From Bacteroidota bacterium (lineage in GTDB: Bacteria; Bacteroidota; Bacteroidia; Bacteroidales; UBA10428): a DNA stretch of 15,521 nt. The notes below the pieces were generated by a model. It had not been told where the DNA came from and did no database searches. It saw only the letters and a list, made by a program, of their open reading frames with translations. The stretch covers positions 1-15,521 of the forward strand of contig JAHEEB010000007.1 in the NCBI GenBank assembly GCA_024640925.1, read 5' to 3'. A program made the position numbers and the translations under genes. Shown here piece after piece: positions 7,984 to 14,892 of this stretch (its first letter is position 1; each line of letters opens with the position of its first letter).

Positions 7984-9746
7984 ATCAAATTCACCAATCC
8001 TCCTTTCTCCAGTATTTGCAATAATTTATCAGGCAAAGGATTGAATTGGATTTTTTTGTTTGCAATAGTAATACAGCCTGCTCCCATATCAATTTTTATT
8101 TCATCGCCCTGTTTATATGCTTCAATTGCCTCAGGTACAACCAATATCGGCAATCCCTGATTCACCGATGAGCGGAAGAATATTCTGGAAACTGATTTGA
8201 CCAATACCGCTTTAATTCCTATGGATACCAATCCTACAGCAGGATGCTCCCTGGAACTTCCGCATCCGAAGTTTTCTCCGCAAACCATAATGTCTCCCAT
8301 CTTTGCTCTGGCAGAAAACTGTTCATCGAAACCTTTTAATAAATGAGGAATGATTTTCTCAGGCTGCGAACTGTTTATTTCGTACGTCAGGTTCCCCGCA
8401 AACATCTGGTCGGTATTCAGATTGTCGACATCTTTATAATTCCAGACACCATTCGCATAACGGCAATCCGACTTTTCAATGATAATTGTTTCAGATTGCT
8501 TTATAAGATAAGGAAACTTCGATTTAATCGTATTGTCAGCAGGTGAGGTAATTTCACCCATTATAGCGGAGATTGCTACTGTAGCTGGTGAAGCGAGGTA
8601 AATAGATGCTTTCGGATTGCCCATTCTACCCAGGAAATTGCGGTTAGCTGTGGAAATTACATTGATACCATCCGCGGGAATTCCCTGTCCTGTTCCCAGG
8701 CATGGTCCGCAGGAAGGGGTAAGAATACTGGCACCAGATGCCAGAAATATCTCTGCCAATCCTTCTTTGATAGCTTTTAGGTATATATCACGCGATGCAG
8801 GGGTTATCAACAACTGAACGCCTTCTTTTACCTTTTTCTCTTTTAAGATTTTGGCTGCTATACGCAAATCTTCAATGCGGCCATTCGTACAGGTACCTAT
8901 CAGTGCCTGATTTATAAGTGTGCCGGCTATTTCATCTATGCTTTTTATATTGTCAACATGGTGTGGACAAGCAGCCAGAGGATACAACGCCGACAGATCT
9001 ATTTCATATTCTTTTTTATAGCTTGCATCAGGGTCGGCCCATATACCAGGTGTCCGTTGTCCGATATGACCAAACAACTGCTCATCTGCCTTGAAAACAG
9101 CATTTTTCGCTCCCATCTCCGAAGCAAGATTGGCTATTGTCATTCTGTCGGCAATTGTTAATGTTTTCACTCCTTCACCGTGATATTCAACAGACATATA
9201 GTCAGCTCCACTGGAACCAATCATTCCGATTATATGTAAAGCTAAATCTTTGGCATATACATTCTTTGGCAACCAGCCATGTAGGGTTATCTTCATCGAT
9301 TCAGGAACCCTGAACCAAGTTTCCCCATGTTTCCATAACCCTGCCGTCTCTGTACGGTCAATTCCTGTGGCAAAAGCATTAAAAGCACCGGCCGTACACG
9401 TGTGACTGTCGCTTCCGACAACTATCATGCCGGGAAGGGCATATTTCTCCATTAATTGATGACAGATTCCTTCGCCAGCATCATGAAAACGCTTTATGCC
9501 CTGGTCACGGACAAATGTTCTTATTTGCTGATAATCATTCGCCAGTTTGCTGTTGGTTGGCGGAGCATTATGGTCAAGCACTATCAATAACTGATCGGGG
9601 TTAAAAACCTTAGAACCATTCATTTTACGAAAAGTACTTTCTATACTGGAAGTATTATCATGACTGAGAATAATATCCGGCTTATGAAATACAATACTGC
9701 CAGCTGGTGCGCTAAATATTTTCTCGACAAATGTTTGTTTTGCCAT
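7974..9746 (-). CDS. Fused aconitase/isopropylmalate-isomerase-type hydro-lyase (second of two)
   Basis: This 590-residue [4Fe-4S] dehydratase joins a large (LeuC-like) and a small swivelling (LeuD-like) domain in one chain. Motifs in order are SHDNTSS (28-34), LDH (57-59), GSDSHTC (111-117), the cluster cysteines in TCTNGR (C286) and SCGPC (C346, C349), and the swivel-domain GCGSSREHPA (494-503). The small-domain specificity loop, where isopropylmalate isomerases have a YLRT-like motif, reads NLNTDQMFAGNLTY (442-455) and is different. All cluster ligands are present, so it should be active. By context it may dehydrate or hydrate (homo)citrate, (homo)aconitate or (homo)isocitrate; leucine synthesis is unlikely here because no leuA/leuB is seen. 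It starts 11 bases after the upstream dehydratase. Family firm, substrate inferred. Confidence 0.9.
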   Translation of the reverse strand: MAKQTFVEKIFSAPAGSIVFHKPDIILSHDNTSSIESTFRKMNGSKVFNPDQLLIVLDHNAPPTNSKLANDYQQIRTFVRDQGIKRFHDAGEGICHQLMEKYALPGMIVVGSDSHTCTAGAFNAFATGIDRTETAGLWKHGETWFRVPESMKITLHGWLPKNVYAKDLALHIIGMIGSSGADYMSVEYHGEGVKTLTIADRMTIANLASEMGAKNAVFKADEQLFGHIGQRTPGIWADPDASYKKEYEIDLSALYPLAACPHHVDNIKSIDEIAGTLINQALIGTCTNGRIEDLRIAAKILKEKKVKEGVQLLITPASRDIYLKAIKEGLAEIFLASGASILTPSCGPCLGTGQGIPADGINVISTANRNFLGRMGNPKASIYLASPATVAISAIMGEITSPADNTIKSKFPYLIKQSETIIIEKSDCRYANGVWNYKDVDNLNTDQMFAGNLTYEINSSQPEKIIPHLLKGFDEQFSARAKMGDIMVCGENFGCGSSREHPAVGLVSIGIKAVLVKSVSRIFFRSSVNQGLPILVVPEAIEAYKQGDEIKIDMGAGCITIANKKIQFNPLPDKLLQILEKGGLVNLISE

Positions 9747-9757
9747 AGTTTATGTGA

Positions 9758-11563
9758 TTATATCATTAACAGATCCCCTTTCTCGTAAATCATCTTCTGT
9801 ACATCGGAAAATGCAGAAATTTGGATGGTTTTATTATTCCTGGAGTTAGTTAATGTTCCTTTCTCCATATCAAGGATGACTTTGTCCCGATTTTCAAGCT
9901 CCAATTCTCCCAAGTTAACATATGTTAATACCGGGAATCCTGCATTGATGGCATTTCGTTCATAAATTGCGCCGAATGATTCCGCCAGTATTGCATGGTT
10001 TTCCAGTGCCTTGAAACAATCTACGGCATGTTGTCTCGAACTTCCGGCGCCGAAATTCTTTCCGGTAATTATGATATCGCCGGGCTCCGACTTTTGTGGA
10101 TAATTTTCCCATCCTTTCAGGTTACCCAGGGCATATTGCCCCATCTGTTTTATATCGGTTATGGCAAGATGCTGATTATGATAAATCATGTCTGTATCAA
10201 TATTGTCGCGGAAAATAAGCCATACCTTTCCTTCCAGGATCATTTTCTTTTCGGGCAAATATGAATCACTTACCGTTTTGGCTTTGGCTGGTCCGGCAGA
10301 AACTTTATAAACTGAAGGTGTTTGCGGTATGGCATCTTTTGTAGTGATATGACCAGCAATAGCTGAAGCCATAGCCGTAGAAACAGAAGCCAGGTAAACC
10401 TCCCCTTTCCCTTGCTTACCCTCGAAGTTGCGATTACCTGTGCTTATGGTTTTTTCTCCGGGGCCATTCTGACCAATTTGTCCCGATGCACAACCTGCAC
10501 AACCTGCATTACCGAATAAAGCACCAGCCGATTTGAAAATTTCAATCAGCCCTTTGCGCAGACAGTGGTTCCAAATCTCATCGGTCGAAGGAACTATCTT
10601 AAGAACTACACCGGGAGCAACTTTCCTGTCCTTCAGGAGTCTGGCAGCTTCATTCATATCTTCTACCCTGCCGTTGGTGCAACTTCCGATAAACACTGAA
10701 TCGATTTTAGTCCCCATAACATCCTTCACCGGCACAACATCGTGAGGTTTGCCTGGTAATGATATAACGGGAAAGAAATTCTCCAGATCGATTTCAAAGG
10801 TCTTTTCATACATTGAATCTGAATCGGCATATACAGGATTAAAATCAACGAATGAGCGAGAACGGCAATAGTCTAATACATTGTGTGAAGGTGGGAAAAG
10901 AAGGATAATGGCTCCCATTTCAGTGGCCATGGAAGAAATTGTGATCCGTTCATCAAGCGTTAAGGCTTCCACTCCATCGCCATATAATTCAACAGAGTAA
11001 CCGAGAAGTCCATCGGCACCAAATTTCTTTAACAGGTTCAGGGCAATGTCTTTTGCCGAAACCAGTTTTGGCCTTTTACCCTTTAGTATGATTTTTATTG
11101 ATTCGGGGATTTTAAACCAGATCGATCCGCGTGACCAGGCTGCAGCTATATCACGATCACCCATACCTTGTCCGAAGGCCCCAATTGCACCCAGAATATT
11201 GGCATGTGAGTCGGTTGATACAAGCGTTGAGCCAGGTGTGGCTATCCCCTCCTCAATAGCCAGGTGTGTGCCTATTCCAGCATTAATATCGTATACCGTA
11301 ATATTATTTTCTCTCGCGTACAGCCTGCATTTTTGCTGATTTGAGGCATATTGCTGGTCGGATCCTGTCGGATTGCAGTCGAACGTAAAAAATGTTTTAT
11401 CGGGGTCAGCAACAAGTAGATTATTCGCCTGCAAATTCTTGACCACACCAGCCCCACCAAAATCGCGAGCCAGTCGTACATCAATCAGAACATCAACAAT
11501 TTCTCCCGGAACTACTTTGTCTTTTCCGCAATGCGAAGCAAGTATTTTTTCAATAATAGTCAT
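9758..11563 (-). CDS. Fused aconitase/isopropylmalate-isomerase-type hydro-lyase (first of two)
   Basis: This 601-residue LeuC-LeuD fusion clearly differs in sequence from its neighbour, so the pair is not a recent duplication. It shows STDSHAN (116-122), the cluster cysteine in SCTNGR (C295), two further cysteines in GCAGC (C355, C358), and a swivel-domain GAGSSRQHA (505-513). It deviates from the usual pattern in two places: the common DH pair of the N-terminal region reads DC (62-63), and the usual PxCGxC cluster motif reads AGCAGC. The small-domain loop reads NIDTDMIYHNQHL (454-466), unlike isopropylmalate isomerase. It is placed between the HD-like gene (3-base gap) and the second dehydratase. 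Two dehydratases could share the two half reactions between homocitrate and homoisocitrate, as reported for yeast Aco2 and Lys4. The substrate is inferred only. Confidence 0.88.
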   Translation of the reverse strand: MTIIEKILASHCGKDKVVPGEIVDVLIDVRLARDFGGAGVVKNLQANNLLVADPDKTFFTFDCNPTGSDQQYASNQQKCRLYARENNITVYDINAGIGTHLAIEEGIATPGSTLVSTDSHANILGAIGAFGQGMGDRDIAAAWSRGSIWFKIPESIKIILKGKRPKLVSAKDIALNLLKKFGADGLLGYSVELYGDGVEALTLDERITISSMATEMGAIILLFPPSHNVLDYCRSRSFVDFNPVYADSDSMYEKTFEIDLENFFPVISLPGKPHDVVPVKDVMGTKIDSVFIGSCTNGRVEDMNEAARLLKDRKVAPGVVLKIVPSTDEIWNHCLRKGLIEIFKSAGALFGNAGCAGCASGQIGQNGPGEKTISTGNRNFEGKQGKGEVYLASVSTAMASAIAGHITTKDAIPQTPSVYKVSAGPAKAKTVSDSYLPEKKMILEGKVWLIFRDNIDTDMIYHNQHLAITDIKQMGQYALGNLKGWENYPQKSEPGDIIITGKNFGAGSSRQHAVDCFKALENHAILAESFGAIYERNAINAGFPVLTYVNLGELELENRDKVILDMEKGTLTNSRNNKTIQISAFSDVQKMIYEKGDLLMI

Positions 11564-11566
11564 ATC

Positions 11567-12112
11567 CTATTTTAGCCTGTTTTTAAAGGAGAGAAATGTC
11601 ATAAAATCGGCATGATGCACTATATATGCCTCTGTAGAACGCTTTACCATGTCACCTTCACCAGCATGAGTGGCAATAATATGGCATACTTCAGGCGGAA
11701 CGCCACATTGTTCTGCCAGGGAAACTCCGGAAAAAGGATGTCTGATATATTCACCATATCTTCCCTGAACGCAATTGCCATCATCATCCAATATATATTC
11801 AAGCATTTTGCCCACATCAGCAAGCATTGCGCCCGCAATGAGTACATCCATATCCACTGGAAGTTCGTCCTTAAAAAACTCATGGAATATGAGGCCACAC
11901 TCCCGGGCAATATGAACTACAGCCCTCTTGTGAGCCATAAAGCTTACTTTCAGATTGGGACCAGCCAGAAGAGTAAAAGGAATCTTATGTAAATCTTCGA
12001 TTTTCAGGACACTTTTTTGCAGCGCCAGCTCCCAGGTTTTAGCAGTCTTTTTTCGCAGATCTTTATCTTGAATCCACTCCAACTCAGGCCAAAGTTCTGT
12101 TAAAGTTGTCAT
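11567..12112 (-). CDS. Small HD-domain-like protein with an altered HD pair
   Basis: This 181-residue soluble protein has no signal peptide or membrane segment and resembles the HD phosphohydrolase fold. Candidate metal ligands are H61 (MAHKRAVVHIA), D99, H125 (RHPFSG), H149 (ATHAGEGD) and D169 (HHADF). The central motif, normally HDxGK, reads ADVGK (98-102), so the His of the defining pair is replaced by Ala while the rest looks kept. It may still bind metal through other residues, or may have become a binding or regulatory protein. It lies tightly between the dehydrogenase and dehydratase genes (22 and 3 bases), which suggests a role tied to the pathway, but I cannot name one. The start is ATG at 12112. 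Confidence 0.75.
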   Translation of the reverse strand: MTTLTELWPELEWIQDKDLRKKTAKTWELALQKSVLKIEDLHKIPFTLLAGPNLKVSFMAHKRAVVHIARECGLIFHEFFKDELPVDMDVLIAGAMLADVGKMLEYILDDDGNCVQGRYGEYIRHPFSGVSLAEQCGVPPEVCHIIATHAGEGDMVKRSTEAYIVHHADFMTFLSFKNRLK

Positions 12113-12134
12113 ATAGTCAGTTATTAATAGAGTA

Positions 12135-13322
12135 TCACAACTTTTTAATTATCGCGTCTCCCATTTCCCTTGTCGATGATGCTCCCATTTTCACAACATC
12201 GGGACTTCCTTTCATTTTAAGCATGTCATATGTACGGACCTTACCTTCTTTGATAACATTGGCTATTGCGGTCCTGATTTTTGTTGCCAGGGTATTTTCC
12301 TGCAAATGATCCAACATCATGCAGGCCGATTCGATCATAGCAATGGGATTAACAATTGAAACCGGATAGTTGGCATATTTTGGCGCTGAACCATGAGTAG
12401 GCTCAAACACAGCGACATCCCTACCCAGATTTGCACTGCATGCAAAGCCAAGACCACCGATCAGACCGGCAAATCCATCTGAAACAATATCTCCAAACAT
12501 ATTACCTGCCACAATCACACCATAATCTTCCGGATTTTTTGTCAGCCACATCATCTGAGCATCAATATTTGTGTTCCACAATTCAATGCCGGTGAATTCA
12601 TTTTGTATCTGCTTTGCCATATTGTACATCATGCCGGATGTTTCGCGGATAACATTTGGCTTTTCGCATAATGTAACTGATTTGTATCCATTCTTTGCTG
12701 CATGCTCAAATGCTGCCCGCAGAATTCTTTCAGTAGCTTTTCGAGTGAAAATTCTCGTAGATACCGCAATCTCCTCAGGAGGAACATTGACAAAGTTTTT
12801 CGCAAAGTTTTTATGAGTCCGCAAAGCCTCGTATACAATCCCTGCGGGATTACTCCATTCCACGCCGCAATATAATCCCTCCGTATTCTGTCTGAAAATA
12901 ACAACATCCACTACAGGTTCCTCTATTTCACCCTTAGCACCCCGTCGGATGAAGTTCAACGGATTCCCTTTATATGTGTGACAAGGCCTGATACAGATAT
13001 CAAGGTTAAAAAGCTGTCGCATACCAACGATAGGACTGGAATACACAAGTCCCTTTCCTTTCAAATCCGGTAAGAGCTCAGCTGCAGCCTCCTCATTTGG
13101 TTTGGATGTTATAGCACCAAATAATCCAACCTTGTGTTCCTTGAGGAGTTCGATTGTACGTTCCGGCAGAGGATTTCCTTCCCGGCACCATAAATCCCAC
13201 CCGATATCACCTTTAATGTAATCGGCATCAAACCCCACAGCATCGAGCACTCTGATTGCTTCCTGCATTACAACCTGACCTATTCCGTCGCCAGGCATTA
13301 CAACAATGGTTTTCGTTGACAT
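12135..13322 (-). CDS. Isocitrate/isopropylmalate-family dehydrogenase, probably homoisocitrate dehydrogenase
   Basis: This 395-residue beta-decarboxylating dehydrogenase shows GDGIG (11-15), the substrate loop YSSPIVGMR (94-102), R112, RQNTEGLY (144-151), K221, D254, metal ligands around NMFGDIVSDG (274-283), and EPTHGSAPKYA (307-317). The loop matches what I remember of fungal homoisocitrate dehydrogenase (YSSPIVALR) and differs from the SLNVALR of E. coli isocitrate dehydrogenase, where Ser and Asn hold the gamma-carboxylate. This points to homoisocitrate <-> 2-oxoadipate + CO2. The K315-Y316 and Y365/K369 pattern resembles the NADP-binding residues of E. coli Icd rather than the Asp-Ile of NAD enzymes. 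By context it may run reductively, carboxylating 2-oxoadipate derived from lysine. A plain isocitrate dehydrogenase is the main alternative. Confidence 0.88.
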   Translation of the reverse strand: MSTKTIVVMPGDGIGQVVMQEAIRVLDAVGFDADYIKGDIGWDLWCREGNPLPERTIELLKEHKVGLFGAITSKPNEEAAAELLPDLKGKGLVYSSPIVGMRQLFNLDICIRPCHTYKGNPLNFIRRGAKGEIEEPVVDVVIFRQNTEGLYCGVEWSNPAGIVYEALRTHKNFAKNFVNVPPEEIAVSTRIFTRKATERILRAAFEHAAKNGYKSVTLCEKPNVIRETSGMMYNMAKQIQNEFTGIELWNTNIDAQMMWLTKNPEDYGVIVAGNMFGDIVSDGFAGLIGGLGFACSANLGRDVAVFEPTHGSAPKYANYPVSIVNPIAMIESACMMLDHLQENTLATKIRTAIANVIKEGKVRTYDMLKMKGSPDVVKMGASSTREMGDAIIKKL

Positions 13323-13326
13323 AATC

Positions 13327-13740
13327 TTAATTTTTGATGTTAGCCACCTGTCTCACTACATCAATCACCGTTCCATCCACCCATTTGATTGCTGCAACAA
13401 TCTTTTCTCTAAAAACCGGTTTTTGTGGTTTGCCGCAAATAAACTCTGCTTCATCTTTCAGTTGACTAAGTGTTTTAACAGGTAGGTCTGACCCACTGAT
13501 TTTTTCTATGAGATCAGGCCGTAATGGATTCACTGCAATGCCTCTTTCTGTGATTACAACATCGATAAGTTCACCAGGTCCGCAAAGCGTGGTTACCTCA
13601 TCTCTAATCACGGGTATACGATCACGAAACAACGGAACAGGCAGTATAACTGTTTTGCCAAACAGACAATTCTGCCATCCGCCAATGCCATGCAGCAGAT
13701 ATCCATCGGAATGACTTACTACATTGGCATTGAAGTTCAA
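13327..13740 (-). pseudogene. citF: Citrate lyase alpha subunit, C-terminal part, after an in-frame stop
   Basis: This stretch continues the citF frame two codons after a TAA (13749-13747). It encodes about 138 residues typical of the alpha-subunit C-terminus, including FNANVVSHSDG and GIAVNPLRPDLIEKI. Its only possible start is TTG at 13740, in the middle of the conserved sequence (IDLNFN) and without a Shine-Dalgarno sequence, so it is best read as the severed end of citF rather than a gene of its own. No further stop or frameshift is present, so the break is either very recent, a sequencing error, or bypassed. The dehydrogenase gene begins 4 bases beyond its stop. Confidence 0.8.
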
Positions 13741-13746
13741 ATCTAT

Positions 13747-14892
13747 TTACGTGGCGCCCAGAATCGCAACATCCACCATGCTTGCAAAATTGCCCTTGCT
13801 ATGGTAGTTGTAGCTGGTAAAAGGACTTGTCATCACATGCCTTGGATTATCGCGAATAGAACGTACACCTTCGAGATCAAAAGTCTGACCATCGAGAATA
13901 TATTCCACCAAGCCTTCCTCAAGCATCTGAACCAGGTATTTATTACTGCCTCCCCTGGCAAACCTGGCTTTTATTCCTTTTTCCCTCATTATTTCAGCAA
14001 AAAAGTTTCCTACAGATAGAGCAGTACCTCCAGCTCCGGTCTGAAAGGAAAAGCCATTATGTATAATCCCGGTTATGTCGCAAAATCTGGCCGTCATCTC
14101 GGCAAGGAGCAACCTATCGGGACTACGTGTGATTTCGGTAGTTCCTGAAACAATCTTTTCGGGAATGCCAACCTGGTCGACTTTTACTGTGAAATCAACA
14201 TAATTTCCCTGGATTTGCCATGGTATGCAAGGGAAAGCCACCATGTTATCCGTTACAACTATTACCCTGTTGGCATATTGTGCATCGGCCAAAGCAAAGC
14301 CAAGCAAGCCACTGGCTGAATTACCGTTTACTCCATTGGCATTACCAAAAGTATCGGCACAACCCGCACCAATAACAGCGATGTCAATTTTTACATCTCC
14401 ATCCTGAATAGCTTGGTACCTGCCGCCATGAGAACGCAGCACTGCCGTTTTACTCATTTTACCTTCAGAACAGTAACGACCCAGCGGACCATTCATGCTT
14501 CCTTCGATGTGACTAATTGTACCATCGTCGAGGTATTTAAGTAAGTATGAATGACAAGGGAAGGACGCAGAAGGAAACCAGCACAAATTTTTGATCCCAA
14601 GCTCATGAGCACAATCAAACACCATGTTAGCTACAAGGTCACCTTCCCTGAAATGATGGTGTGTGGAGATGGTCATCCCATCCTTTAAACCTGCTTTAAC
14701 AAGAGCTTCTTTTAGTGTGGATATTTGTTTGTTACCATCAGAAGGATAATCGATGTTAGAAGGTATTCGTGGAGCAAAACGATTACCTGTCGGTTGGTAT
14801 TTACCAACCCCTTTGAAGGGCACAACCGGTTTGCCGTTAATACTGGTAGGTACGAACCGGCCTGCAGCATTTTTAACCAGATTATTGCTCAT
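13747..14892 (-). CDS. citF: Citrate lyase alpha subunit (acyl-ACP:citrate transferase type), interrupted by a TAA
   Basis: The alpha subunit exchanges the acetyl group on the lyase acyl carrier protein for citrate (or a homologue) and releases acetate. The 381 residues before the stop show HHHFREGD (78-85), GSMNGPLGR (131-139), SHGGR (154-158) and a Gly-rich FQTGAGGTALSVG (283-295), all expected for CitF. The reading frame ends at TAA within a conserved stretch: LGAT-stop-IDLNFN, where the family as I remember it has LGALEIDxxFN, so TAA probably replaces GAA (Glu). With the next segment the gene would be about 520 codons, the normal length. ATG overlaps the citE stop by four bases (ATGA), and there is a good Shine-Dalgarno sequence, GGAGGG, just upstream. 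By context the true substrate may be homocitrate. Confidence 0.9.
   Translation of the reverse strand: MSNNLVKNAAGRFVPTSINGKPVVPFKGVGKYQPTGNRFAPRIPSNIDYPSDGNKQISTLKEALVKAGLKDGMTISTHHHFREGDLVANMVFDCAHELGIKNLCWFPSASFPCHSYLLKYLDDGTISHIEGSMNGPLGRYCSEGKMSKTAVLRSHGGRYQAIQDGDVKIDIAVIGAGCADTFGNANGVNGNSASGLLGFALADAQYANRVIVVTDNMVAFPCIPWQIQGNYVDFTVKVDQVGIPEKIVSGTTEITRSPDRLLLAEMTARFCDITGIIHNGFSFQTGAGGTALSVGNFFAEIMREKGIKARFARGGSNKYLVQMLEEGLVEYILDGQTFDLEGVRSIRDNPRHVMTSPFTSYNYHSKGNFASMVDVAILGAT

Noticed and set aside
7918..8160. 80-codon open frame on the + strand starting in the heptamer repeat
   Set aside because: The first part is repeat-derived and the rest is antisense to the dehydratase gene.
13327..13740. 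Independent small gene starting at TTG 13740
   Set aside because: The sequence is the conserved C-terminus of CitF in the same frame, and the TTG is an internal Leu codon with no ribosome binding site.
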